A stretch of 64,000 nt of DNA from Apiospora phragmitis (taxonomy: Eukaryota > Ascomycota > Sordariomycetes > Amphisphaeriales > Apiosporaceae). Of this stretch, positions 52,601 to 63,494 are shown piece by piece. Where the stretch lies: NCBI GenBank assembly GCA_038363925.1, contig JAQQWL010000002.1, forward strand, positions 2,232,001-2,296,000, read 5' to 3'. Under the pieces are notes generated by a model, which saw only the letters and a list, made by a program, of their open reading frames with translations, searched no databases and was not told where the DNA came from. The stretch's first letter is position 1, and the number at the start of each line of letters is the position of its first letter. Made by a program: the position numbers and the translations under genes.

Positions 52601-55600
52601 CTCGATTCCATGATGCGGAGCACCGCTCCGGTACTGGTCGGCAGCCAAACGCTTGCTGTTCAACATTTCCATTCTTGGTTGCCCGAACTGACAGGCTTAC
52701 TTACTACTGAAGAGATCTTGCATATCGCCATTGACTTCATGGACTCGTGTTCAAATGTCAAGGGCAAATTGGTGCTTTATAAGCTCATTTTAATAATCAA
52801 CTACTCGAAGCTCGATCTCTTCTCTCACCCAGAACAACGCGCGGCTCTTAGTGCAAACACTGTTCGGTGGATTGCACCCCACTGGGGACAGGCAGACGAG
52901 GTAAACGAGCAATGGAAAGAGCAAGTGCGACTCTGCTGTTCGGTTCTAGCAAGTCAAATCGACTACTTAGGGGCTGAGATTCCCGACTACATCCCGAAAA
53001 TCCTGGACTCCTATCTCGCTATCCAGCAGACGGAAATCAAGCCCAAGTCTCGACTTTCACTGCTGTTCCCGTCCTCATACCCGTTCCCGAGCAAACCCAT
53101 TGCAGAGAAGGTATCATTCGACGAGGCTTTGATCGAGCTTTCTGCGGTGTTATCGGCTATTTCGAACTCCGCCAGCGGAATGCAGTTGGAGCTAGCCGAT
53201 GATGACCTCGGCTTGCTAATTGAGAAGTCTCTCCATGTTCATATGAGTATCCTCCAAGGCGAAGCCTTTCCGGCAACATGGCTGAGCATTCACATATTTC
53301 ACCATAAATCAACGATGAAAATACTTCAGTATCTCTCCGGCATCCTGCTAGAGTCTTTCCTCCTCATCCAGACGAAGCAGAAGGCTTCAGTACTGAGTTG
53401 TGGAAAATGTTCTTCACCACCTTGTTAAAACTTGTTGGAAGCGGCTGTTTAGCCCTCGAGATCTTCCCAGAACAAAAACGCAGAGCGGTCTGGAAGATAG
53501 CCGGTGATGTGCGGGTCGACGGTGCCGATCTGCTCCGGCGAACTTGGGAGGCAATTGGCTGGGAGGCGACTGCGGACGAGCGGGCTAAATACGGCCTAGT
53601 CAGAATGGGCGGTTACCAAGTCCAATACGTCCCTGGCCTCGTTGGGCCTATCGTCGAGTTATGCCTAAGTGTACACGAAGGCTTACGGAAAATGGCAGTC
53701 GAAGTCTTGCATACGATGATCGTTAGCGAATGGACCCTGAGCGAGGATCTGTCCGCTATCCAGACAGAGTTGATCGATCATTTGGACATTTACTTCAAGG
53801 ATAAGCAGATGACGGAGAGGTATTCTACAGAAACTCTTCATCGGCGAATTGCTGCAACGGTTCCAACCCTTGTCAGTAACCGAAAACGAACTTTACACAG
53901 CTCTGCTAGAGATGATCGGAACCGTGGAGGAGTTCTTGGACCTCCTTGTCGCGGTCCACAGCGGCGAGGCCACTGGCGCAGCTTCTCAGCTCATCAACCG
54001 CTTACGGCTCATGGAGTTCCTGCGTGATATGCAGAAAGAAGATATCTTCATCCGCTACGTACACCAGTTGGCCAATCTACAAGCGGATGCGAGAAATCAT
54101 GCTGAAGCCGGCTTGGCTCTGCGCCTTCATGCGGACCTGTATGAATGGAACCCGGTCAAGACCCCGGCCCTACAGGATCCAGAGCTTCCAGCGCAGACAC
54201 ATTTCGAACGTAAGGAGCGTATCTACTTTGACATGATCAAGCACTTTGAGGACGGAGATGCGTGGAGTAGCGCACTGGCCGCCTACAAAGAGCTTCAAGA
54301 CCAGTATGAAAACAACATCTACGACTTTGCCAAGCTAGCACGCACGGAAAGGGCGATTGCCAACATATACGAGAGCCTGGCGAAGAGTGACAGACTGGTA
54401 CCCAAGTACTTCAAGGTCGTGTTCAAGGGCCTTGGATTCCCGCCCAGTATGCGGGCCAAGGAATACATTTACGAAGGCTGGGCCGCCGAAAGGACGTCGG
54501 CCTTTACGGACCGTATGCAGGAACAATTCCAGTCTGCGCAAATACTCACCACTGGCGATGTAGACAATGACGCCGAGGGTCAGTATTTGGTCGTTTCGGC
54601 GGTGAGCCCGTATCGAGACCTTAACCATCATGTCTTCCAGCGAGCTAGGGTCCCGCAAGCTATCCGGGATTATCTGCTTTCAGCTCACCCACAGACTTTC
54701 TCGGTCTCTTCTAAGCGAAGCACCTCAGGCCCTGTCACCGAGCACTACGCAGAGAAGGCAGTTTACACGACAGCAGAGCCTTTCCCTACGATATTGCGTC
54801 GTAGCGAGATCGTCGAGATACAAGAGATCCGGCTCAGTGCCAAGGAGACTGCTCTTGAGCGAATCGTGCGGAAGACACAAGAGATGACCGCCGTCGAGAA
54901 GAGGTTGGCCACCGAGGACGACAACGAACTGGCTCGACTGCTTGTCGATGCCATTGCCATTTCCACTAACCCCACCTCGGAGAACAGCGTTGTGCGATAC
55001 CGGGAATTAATACCAAAACCAGAACTGGACGAGGACGAGGATGAGATAGAACTGGATGCCCAGGAAACCGCGATAAAAATGGCCTTGATGGATCATGCTA
55101 TAATGATTAAAAGGTGCCTCGCAAGCTTCGCACGCAGCTCGAACCGGATCTTAACCAAGGGATATGAAGATCTCCACACGCGTATGTTGGACCCTACCGG
55201 ATGGGACGAATTAAACCAGACTGAATACGGCTGACAGTTTCCCAGCTTTCGAGTTGACCTTTGCTCCTGAGATTGAGGTCCTTAGTCCGCCTCGACGGCC
55301 GGCGCGCGAGCCTATCTCCACGGCCACATCACCCATATGGCAACGGTCTTCTCCCACCACGGATTCTTCGCCTGGTACTGGTCAAACCTCTGCAGCCGCA
55401 CTCGGTGCTACCAATGCAACGGTCGAAGAGGCCTCTGCTGTGCAACCGATCTCGGTGAAGCAGCGAGGGACTCGTCTCAGCTTCCTCGGTGGCAAGCGCA
55501 AGAACTCGAGAGAGATGAATAGCGACAGCGCGCTCTCAAGCGGGGACACCGAGTCTAATAGCCAGAGTAGTAGGGGAAAGGAGGCGAACAGGATGAGTTT

Positions 55601-55859
55601 CTTCCGCGGGCCGACAAGCGAGAGCATTCCTGGCAGCAACATAGCCAGCCAGCCGCAGGGCGAAGTGGCGACGGCGGACTGGGCGCAAAGTATGGGGCGT
55701 AAGAGCAGCGAGGTGGTGGACGTATACGATCGCAACGACGAAAAGCCGTTCAACGGGCCGAAGATAGGGAGTGTGCGGAAACGACTCAGCATGCTCCGGA
55801 TAGGCGGGAAGTGGCCTCACAAACCCCACGGGCCGATGGGAGGAGTCGACGAAGAATAA
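49691..55859 (+). CDS. DCK1: DOCK-family guanine nucleotide exchange factor (DCK1 type), two frameshifts
   Basis: Activator of Rac/Rho-type GTPases that works with an ELMO partner at membranes, in polarity, stress and mitophagy signalling in fungi. Two exons, 49691-55181 and 55246-55859, with intron GTATGT...CAG; 2034 codons. An SH3-like domain lies at residues about 8-85 (ATYPFSTQSDNELPLEIGDD ... SGIFPRSCVEI). The lipid-binding DHR-1/C2 domain is near 600-790 (IYVTINQAFLSRQNLISRFG). The catalytic DHR-2 domain is near 1490-1850 (ERKERIYFDMIKHFEDGDAW, YENNIYDFAKLARTERAIA). The tail is Ser-rich and basic. Two single-base changes offset each other: one base lost near 53351-53362, before PHPDEAEGFSTELWKMFF, and one gained near 53815-53825, before ILQKLFIGELLQRFQPLS. 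The 460 bases between them read in a clean alternate frame. Both are probably sequence errors, since everything else is intact. Confidence 0.93.
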
Positions 55860-57947
55860 CCACAGCGGCCGACACGACAGTTAATATTGACGTCATCGGG
55901 CGGTATGCTGTTTCTGCATACCATGCGGTACACACATTTTAAGAAATGAAAAGAAATAGGGGGGCATCTAGGTGTTCTGGATACGAGGGAATGAGAGGGG
56001 GGAGGGAGGCATTAGGATTGCTCGCATCTGTTTTTCTATCTTGCGTGGCCGGGAGTGTTTTCTTCACACTGATTCCCAAACTGCATCGGAAAGTCATCTT
56101 CCTTTTGTTTTTGTTTTTGTTTTTGTTGTTATCTTCTCTTCTTCCCCGAGCTCTATTCCCATGTTCTGCGTCATGTGTGCGTATGTATGCTGTGTTGTAT
56201 GCACGCGGCGACCGAACCGAGCCAGACGTTTTTTTAATTGTACAAAAACCGCATATGTCCCTTTTAGGGAGAGGAAGAGGAAGGCAGACTTGGGATTATA
56301 CCACTTTTATATTTTTATATACCTCACATAGCCAAGTCTGGGATGGAAAGGGGCTGGCTGGCAGTTGCTTGGCTGCCCAGCCGGCAACCATGATAAAGGA
56401 TGGCTAGATGCGAGGGGGGCGAAGGGGGGTTGCTTGAGTTTTGCCTTTGCAGCATATGTACAATGTATAAATCATCATCATGACTGCTGTCATGACCATA
56501 TCATTCGGAGTTGTGGCTGAGGATTGTTCCCAGGGCGAGAGAAGGAGCAAGGCTAGTCACACGCGCACACACACGCAGTCAGTCTATTGCTATTGTTCGG
56601 TCATTTTCTTAATTGATCTCGAGCGAGGAGGAAGGTTGGGTTGTGTATTGCCCAAGCCGCAGTCACAGACTGACTGACAGGCTGTTCTGAGTTGGAGCGC
56701 CGATCACTGCGGGATGAGAAGCCGAAACGGGTGCTGATTGGTGCGACAATTGAATCCTGCGACTCCTCCCCGGCGCGCCGTGGTGTGTTTAATATAAATA
56801 TACATATCTGATGACCCAAATAAGACATACTTGAACTGTGGTGATGTGATCAATGCGAACGCGAAATGGCCAGTCACTGGCCTGCCGCCTAGCTACCAAG
56901 TCGATCAGTCAATTAATTATGTTCTGTTCTCTCCATCTTGTGGTGTCGGTCTCTTTTCCAATTTGATCCATTCCTTCCTCTGAAGCTTGCATGTGCTTGT
57001 ACTACTCTTGGCAGGCACCTTCCCATGTTCTTTTTACCCTACCTTCCACACTGCCAGCAAGCACCTTGATAGACCCCTGGCCTGGAGGCTGGCGGCCTGG
57101 AGATTGGCGCCTGGCCGTCCCGTTCCTTCCACCTTCCCCCTCTTGCCCTAGCCTAGCCTAGCACACATTGAGTCCAGTCACCCCGCCAAGCACCTAGGGA
57201 GGCCTGGGGAGGCCCCCCCTTCCGTAAGATTGAAGTCGTTCTCGGCATTGGACCCTTCTAATTAACTACTAGGTTAGCTGGCTTGTTCTTTCTTGTACAG
57301 TACTCCACGTTGGGCATGAGATCGCCGGTTTCAATGTTTCATTCTATAACCGATTCAGCCTGTAGGATTGCTGCGAATAAAGTGCGTATAAGTCGCCTGG
57401 TCTCCCAGTCTTGGCACGACAGCACGCAGCGCATGTGGTTGGGCCGGAGGAACACGCCTCTCTAGGATCTTGCCTAGCAAAGCTTGATGGACGGCTACCT
57501 GTCCTGTCGGTAGGCAACCTAGTAGCACGGCCAACTTGGTCAGCAATAGTAGGTCAGTAACCGAGAAGATACGTCAGCTAATGCCCGTTTCACGTAGAGA
57601 CGGCAGAAAAACCAACTCCAATTCCCGCCCTTCGTCTTCGTCTTCAATTTTTCGGTCTTGTTTTCATTTGGCCCGAAATTCCTGCTCATCTATTGCTGTA
57701 CTGATATTCTCCTCTTCATGTTCAGTCCTACGCCTGCCTGTGGAAAAGAGACGGCAAAGCATTTTTGATTGAATCCAAATCCAGCCAGCCGACTCGCTTG
57801 CTCACTGCCTGTCAGTCGGTATCAATCAACCAACATTGCGCAATAGCCACCGGCGCGCCACCAAGCCCCCCTGCTCCTCCTTCTGAGCACTTAACCCAAC
57901 GGTCATGTTGTCGTTGTTGTTACTTCGCTAGTTGTCTCGTACTGGTC
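55860..57947. other. Intergenic region between DOCK and glycosyltransferase-like genes
   Basis: About 2 kb with no supported gene. The first part is the 3' flank of the DOCK gene, with a TTTTTG repeat near 56100-56135. Three CCTAG units occur near 57146-57162. From about 57780 an open frame runs in phase into the next gene, but it reads as leader sequence. Confidence 0.5.
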
Positions 57948-59477
57948 ATGTTGGTGAGACCTCTCCCGGGCCGGCTCGTATCGATGCTGTCCCGGTATAT
58001 CGCCGTAATCCTGGCGGCTCTGCTCGTCTTCTATGTCGTACGCGAGCCCGTCGGTGTGGCCGTCTCGCATCTCCACGGCCACCGTGATGCTGCAGACGGT
58101 GGCGCCGCCTCCAACGAGGCCAAAACGCCCAACGTTCTTCCCTTCGTCGGGCCTGGCCAGTCAAGGGTAGTACCCGGCGCCGCCGCGAAACCGGAGGGCC
58201 AGACTCCCATGGCAGATGAGATTCCTCCGTACAAAAAAGTGTATAAGCCCGAGCCCAAGAAGTTCGAGGCCATTCAGGACCCCTTCCCATGGCTGACCCA
58301 CAACAACAAGATGCCGCCCGTGTTGGACAACAACTTGCCTCCGGAGCCGCATGTGCCCGAGCCCACGCCACTCTTCATCGGCTTCACGAGGAATTGGCCC
58401 ATGTTGCTGCAGTGTGTTTCCAGTTACATCGCGGCCGGATGGCCACCTGGCGACATCCATATCGTAGAGAACACGGGTACTTTCCGGTCTAACAAGGACC
58501 AGGAGTTGACTTTACAAAACTCTTTCTTCATGAACCACACCCAATTAAACATACTCGGCGTCCATATTCTTCAGACGCCAACTCTTCTCAGCTTCGCCCA
58601 GCTGCAGAACTACTTCCTGCACACGGCGCTTCAGCGTGGGTGGCCGCACTTCTTCTGGGGCCATCAGGACGTACTGGTCTTCTCCGACGAGGAGGTACGT
58701 AAAAAGGACCGCGACCACGACCATGAGCAGGACCCCTATGCGACACTTTATGAGCGCGCCGTCGGCCTCATGCGCTATCTGGGTGGCGAGGACAAGCCGC
58801 CATGGGCCACGCACTTCTTCGCCTACGACCACCTCACGCTGGTCAACCGCGACGCCTACATCGATGTTGGCGCCTGGGACACACACATCCCCTTCTACGC
58901 GAGCGACTGCGACATGTACCTGCGCCTGCACTGGGCGGGTTATTGGCAGCCCCAGAGCGAAGCCGGGCTCATCTTTGACGTCTCGGCGCCGCTCGACGAT
59001 GTGGGTGCCCTGTTCCGTTTTCCCGGTACCCACGCCACCTTCGCAGGCGGGCAAACGGGCCTTGACCCGACCCACACCATGTACGAGGCCGAACTAGAAC
59101 GGGAGCGCGACCTATCGGCCTGGGTCGACCGCGAGGGTGAGACGTTCCAGCACCTCGTTCACATTGCCCAGCGCATGCAGGACGCCAAGTGGGCCGACTC
59201 AGGCATCTTCCGCAACACCTGGCAGGCCCGCCAGCGCGGCGGGCACGAGGAGCCCTTCTACCGCGACCCCGACGGCTTTTCGGCCGGGCTCGACACCATA
59301 ATCGAGGCCGGGCGGCGCGTATTCGCGGACAAGTGGGGACACCGCGGCTGCGATCTGCTGGACCTTGGCATCGAGGCCGAGGATGCGTGGCGCTTGGAGC
59401 GCGACTGGGATATTAGCGAGGGACCCGGAAGTGAGGGCGGATCCTGGGGAAAGGACTGGATGGGTGGTGGTGATTAA
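57948..59477 (+). CDS. Type II membrane glycosyltransferase-like protein
   Basis: Probable Golgi glycosyltransferase; donor and acceptor are unknown. A single exon of 509 codons from the ATG at 57948 (MLVRPLPGRLVS). An inner ATG at 57984 is also possible, and the frame is open from 57765, but that part is Pro/Ser/Cys-rich and looks like leader. A short basic N-terminus is followed by one membrane helix (YIAVILAALLVFYVV), then a Pro/Lys-rich stalk. The luminal domain carries PLFIGFTRNWPMLLQCVSSY, ENTGTFRSNKD, HFFWGHQDVLVFSDEEV, and a DxD-like DCDMYLRLHWAGYW near the middle, which would bind metal and sugar nucleotide. The layout matches a fungal GT2/GT-A-like group. It stands alone, with no sugar-pathway neighbour. 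Family-level call firm, specificity not. Confidence 0.82.
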   Translation: MLVRPLPGRLVSMLSRYIAVILAALLVFYVVREPVGVAVSHLHGHRDAADGGAASNEAKTPNVLPFVGPGQSRVVPGAAAKPEGQTPMADEIPPYKKVYKPEPKKFEAIQDPFPWLTHNNKMPPVLDNNLPPEPHVPEPTPLFIGFTRNWPMLLQCVSSYIAAGWPPGDIHIVENTGTFRSNKDQELTLQNSFFMNHTQLNILGVHILQTPTLLSFAQLQNYFLHTALQRGWPHFFWGHQDVLVFSDEEVRKKDRDHDHEQDPYATLYERAVGLMRYLGGEDKPPWATHFFAYDHLTLVNRDAYIDVGAWDTHIPFYASDCDMYLRLHWAGYWQPQSEAGLIFDVSAPLDDVGALFRFPGTHATFAGGQTGLDPTHTMYEAELERERDLSAWVDREGETFQHLVHIAQRMQDAKWADSGIFRNTWQARQRGGHEEPFYRDPDGFSAGLDTIIEAGRRVFADKWGHRGCDLLDLGIEAEDAWRLERDWDISEGPGSEGGSWGKDWMGGGD

Positions 59478-60140
59478 AAGGGGGCTGAGCGCTGGTGTTG
59501 CGTGTCTATGTATCTCTCTTTCTCTCTATGTGCTTTTGTCCCTATCTCCCTTTTGTATATATGCGTGTATGTATGGATTTGTAAGATGGGAAGGAGTTAT
59601 AAGGGTCATGATTTTCCACCTGCTTAACATGGGCGGGTTTGGCTGTTATGTTTAGAATAGAGATACCTGGCTCGGGTTAAGGGCTTCCATTTATGATGAT
59701 CAACTGCTATGTGTACCCAACATCTAGCGATATGATTTAACTGAGCTTTACTCTGACGAGTTTTTTTTACGAGGACATCTGGTGTTAACAATGTGGGCCA
59801 TTCAAGTGTAAGCATTTTCTTATTTGAACCCCAGTTGTTTCGGACGACGGTGTTCGATGACATATATGCCTCTGGTCACATTTCTAGCTGTGGGTAACTT
59901 AGAGTGGCAGAGGCTTACCCGGGGGAAAGCAGGGGGTTGAAATCACAAGCCGGCGTGTGCTCCCAATTCTCACCCATTGCTTCCTCACTTAGCAATCGGT
60001 CTATACTGGCACGGATGGGGCATATAGGCTCTGATTTGTATCCTTGATGGACCTTCTGAGAAAGGGGAAATAGCTCGACTCAATAATAACCTAATGAACT
60101 TGAACTCTGTTTATACTAACTGTTCCTTAGAAAACTTTCT
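59478..60140. other. Intergenic between convergent glycosyltransferase gene and FMO relic
   Basis: About 660 bp with no gene. It includes a pyrimidine-rich run just after the stop (59505-59550) and a T8 run near 59760-59768. Confidence 0.5.
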
Positions 60141-61534
60141 TTATACGCAAACTCCTTTGACGAAGTCCCAAGCGTACATGCCCAAGCTCATGGCGCCGAA
60201 GCCCACAAACGGCACGAGCTAGTACCAGAAGAAGAAGACGAATCCGCCGAGGCGCAAGGTGACGTCGAAAAGCTCGCCGCGCATGATCTCGAGGGCGACC
60301 GGGCGGTAGGCGAAGCTCCTGTTCGTTATGCTTGTTGCTTTCTCCATCCTCCTCGGCGTCGTCGCCGTCGTGGCGGCGGTGGGCCCACTGCATGAGACGG
60401 AGAGCCCAGAGCTGCGCCTACAGCTCTGCCAGGGGCGGGATGGCGCCGAGGTTGGGACGGACGAAGCCGATGTAGCCGACGGTGATATCGTCGGAGCAAT
60501 AGACACCACGAAACGTCGGCCTGATCCAGGGTGGGCTGGAACTTCTCGTCCAGGAAGGGGAAGGTGCGATCGTAGCCGGTGCAGCAGACGACAACGGTAG
60601 GCTTATACTTTATGTTCTTGGCCTCCTCGTATTTGGGGCGGCCCGTGTCGGGAAAGACCCAGGTGCCATCGTCGCGGACACGGGTGGGCGGGGGCGACCT
60701 GGATCCGCTTGCTGCCGACGTCCTCGATAGGGATCTGGCTTATGAACGCGCGGGTGCGTTGCTAGACCGTTTCTTGCGCCAATGTAAGGCATCACTCTGA
60801 CGGACTTGACAATGAAAGACTGTGGTACTTGTGTGCCAAAGACTGTCGGCTCAGGTATTTTCTGCGGAACAACACACAGGGCATGGTTTGTTGCCGTGTC
60901 TCTCCTTTTGTGCTACGCCGCCATCTGCCAAACCTTACAAAGAGCCGAGTTTGACAGGTGGTACAAAAAGGGGGGCGACATCATGGAAAACTTACTTTCG
61001 GTGCTACGAAGAACCCATTCTTGTGATACAGCATCACAGATTCCACGCCCGAAGTGGTCACGGCGAGGTGCGCGATGTCCATGGCGGTATCGCCCGCACC
61101 GAGGATGGCGACATGGGGATTGCAGGTGGTCCCCCTGGATAAAGAAGTCCTGGCGTGTCTTGACCTCGGAGGAGGGCAGAACCCGGCTGCACTGGTAGAT
61201 GCCAGGGATGCGCGACTCGGCAGGCTGGTTGTCTCGAGGCCGTTGCAGATGGCCACGGCGTCCAAAGTGGTGATCCACCCCCTGGCCGTTGCGGTGCTCG
61301 ACGGTCAGGGTGTGGCCGTTCTGGTGAGGCGGCTGGGGTCCGCTGACCTTGACGATCTTGGACGCCGAGGCGGACATGCTTGGCTAGATTGAACCTCCCG
61401 CAGTAGTGGCGCAGGTACGCGACATATTTCTTGGGAGTTACAAAGTCCGCAGCGTCTGGCCCGGCCGCGGATCCCTCTATCACCCCTGGACCGATGAATC
61501 CAGCCCACGTACATGCAAAGTCTTCGAACTTGTT
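60141..61534 (-). pseudogene. Decayed flavin-containing monooxygenase (FMO)
   Basis: Relic of an FAD/NADPH-dependent N- or S-oxygenating monooxygenase. Reading down the minus strand, pieces appear in the right order but in changing frames: FACTWAGFIGPGVIEG, TPKKYVAYLRHYCGRFNL, KIVKVSGPQPPHQ, LDAVAICNGLE, IPGIYQCSRVLPSSEVKTRQ, the NADP-binding VAILGAGDTAMDIAHLAV, YHKNGFFVAPK followed by a GTAAGT donor, then RVMPYI, PDTGRPKYEEAKN, VVVCCTGYDRTFPFL, YIGFVRPNLGAIPPLAEL, and a hydrophobic C-terminus ending DFVKGVCV. At least six frame changes occur within 1.4 kb. Two in-frame TAG codons stand where CAG would fit (after PPLAEL, and before LVPFVGFG). The N-terminal FAD-binding GxGxxG part is missing: the frame hits a stop at 61535-61537, about 120 bp from the end of ARO2. 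Some 100 residues between the NADP site and RVMPYI also seem lost. Decay here is far heavier than in the neighbours. Confidence 0.85.
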
Positions 61535-61659
61535 TTATTGTCACGTAATGGAAAAAATAAGAGCAGGTAGATATAAGCCATTGGAACGCATCGTCACCGC
61601 TACACTTTTGCCGCAGACTTCTTTCGAAACCATGACTCCTTTTTGTTTTATTTACTACA

Positions 61660-62913
61660 CTACTGGGTCATCGACACACCGTTATCGGACGGCTGCATCG
61701 TCTTGTTGTTAGAGGGAAGCTGCCTCACCGCCTCATGCCGGCCCATCTGCTGCAGAAGCGCATCTATGACTACCAGCGCTGACATGGCCTCTACAATAGC
61801 CACCGCTCTCGGCACCACGCAGGGATCGTGCCGTCCCTTGGCGGCCAGGATGCCCTCCTTGTCACCGTCGTAGGTCGCCGTGGTCTGGGCCTGGCCGATC
61901 GTGGCCGGCGGCTTGAAGGCCACACGGAAGTAGATCGGGGCGCCGTTGGTGATGCCGCCCTGGATTCCTCCCGAGTTGTTCGTTTTGGTCGTGAGCTTGG
62001 GCCGCGGAATGCCGTTCCGCGCGGCGCCAGACTCGGGAGCCGCCGTCTCGACCGAACGAATAAAGGGATCATTGTGGATGGAGCCCGGGACTTCGCAACC
62101 GCCAAAGCCGGAGCCGACCTCGAAGCCCTTGGTGGCGGGTATGCTCAGCATGGCGTGGGCCAGCATGGCCTCGATCTTGTCGAAGCAAGGCTCTCCGAGA
62201 CCGCTGGGGACGTTCTTGATGACGCATGTCACCGTACCGCCGATGCTGTCCTCGCGTTCTTTGTACTCGGCGATCAAGTCGGCCATCTTCTCTGACGCCT
62301 CCTCGTTGGGGCATCGTACAGGCAGGAACTTGTCCACCGTCTCGCGGTTGATCGTCTCGAGCAGCTTAAGGAACTCGGGGTTCTGGCTCGGAGTTGGGCA
62401 TTCGGCCGTAGGAGGGAACATGTGCACGTTGCCGACGGACGTGACGAAGGCAGTGATCTCAATGCCGTAGGCGAGCTTGAGGTACTTCTCGGCGACGGCA
62501 CCAGCGGCAACACGGCCAATGGTCTCGCGAGCGGAAGCCCTGCCGCCACCACTGCTGGCTCTTATGCCGTACTTCTCTTGGTAGGTATAGTCGGCGTGGC
62601 TGGGTCGGGGGAACATATCCATGGTCTGGTTTCCGTAGTCCTTGGGCCGTTGATCTTCGTTCTGGACGATCATGCAGATGGGGCTTCCCAAGGTTCTGCC
62701 GTTCTCGGTTCCTGACTGGATCGCGACCCGGTCCTTCTCGTTGCGCGGCGTCGTAATGCTGGACTGACCGGGTCGACGACGGGTCATCTGCGGCTGGACA
62801 TCCTGTTCGGTCAACTCCATACCTGGCGGGCAGCCATCGATTATACAACCGACGGATTGGCAGTGCGACTCGCCATAGGTAGTCACCCTAAAAAGTTGGC
62901 CAAAGGTCGACAT
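61660..62913 (-). CDS. ARO2: Chorismate synthase
   Basis: Last step of the shikimate pathway: converts EPSP to chorismate using reduced FMN, the branch point to Phe, Tyr, Trp and folate. A single intronless frame of 417 codons with no break. The N-terminus [20 protein letters not shown] is the canonical start of the family. Other signatures are [74 protein letters not shown] and [16 protein letters not shown]. The length is slightly above bacterial enzymes and normal for fungi, whose enzyme is bifunctional with an NADPH-driven flavin reductase activity. It is divergent from the lipoate ligase gene, with 581 bp between the starts. The intact frame shows that sequence quality is locally good. 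Confidence 0.98.
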   Translation of the reverse strand: MSTFGQLFRVTTYGESHCQSVGCIIDGCPPGMELTEQDVQPQMTRRRPGQSSITTPRNEKDRVAIQSGTENGRTLGSPICMIVQNEDQRPKDYGNQTMDMFPRPSHADYTYQEKYGIRASSGGGRASARETIGRVAAGAVAEKYLKLAYGIEITAFVTSVGNVHMFPPTAECPTPSQNPEFLKLLETINRETVDKFLPVRCPNEEASEKMADLIAEYKEREDSIGGTVTCVIKNVPSGLGEPCFDKIEAMLAHAMLSIPATKGFEVGSGFGGCEVPGSIHNDPFIRSVETAAPESGAARNGIPRPKLTTKTNNSGGIQGGITNGAPIYFRVAFKPPATIGQAQTTATYDGDKEGILAAKGRHDPCVVPRAVAIVEAMSALVVIDALLQQMGRHEAVRQLPSNNKTMQPSDNGVSMTQ

Positions 62914-63494
62914 GTTGGGTGGTGTTGCTGCCGTATTCTTGTCCTGGATGGTTTGAAATAGTGGCGTGGGATTGGCGACTTGCAGAGTATATTAAAAAGT
63001 ATCAACAAGGACCGATCTTCGGGGACAGTGAGAATTTTGGGAGTCATGGAGGGGTCGAAAAAGGTCGTCCGATTGACCAATTGAATGCCCCACCAAACCC
63101 AACTGTAGCCCGTCATTAACCAAAGCCCTCCTTCCAAGTTACTGGAATCGCAAGGGTCTTCGCTAGCCTAACCTTATACCCATGTCCACTAGAAAAACCA
63201 GCATGCAGGTAAGCGGTAAGCGGTAAGCGTTTACACGGTTACGCCAATAGGATACCGCGGTATCGACATGCCAAAGTCGACGCAAAAGGAATCAGATTGA
63301 ATATATCCCTTACCTTCCACATCGGGGTCTTTCCCAGTGGATTATATATGGACTGACAACTGCCGATTCCGCTAGTCAACCTAGTCATGCAATAAGATCG
63401 TTCCACATGAAGACCTATCTGTAGCCATACTGTACTGTAGCAGCCAGACTACTCAACCGGCCTACCAAGTGGCTCTCCGGAGCTGGAGAGGCAG
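62914..63494. promoter_or_regulatory. Divergent promoter region of ARO2 and lipoate ligase
   Basis: 581 bp between two divergent starts. It contains three tandem copies of a TAAGCGG-like heptamer at 63207-63229 and a TATATA-like site near 63343-63350. No TGACTC-type Gcn4/Cpc1 site was picked out with certainty by eye. Confidence 0.5.

Noticed and set aside
49691..53428. Treating the DOCK region as two or three separate genes because the frame breaks
   Set aside because: The domain order continues across both breaks, the indels offset each other and the spliced length is an exact multiple of three.
55946..56407. 153-codon open frame after the DOCK gene
   Set aside because: Low-complexity Leu/Phe/Ser run from a TTTTTG repeat, no motif; lies in the 3' flank.
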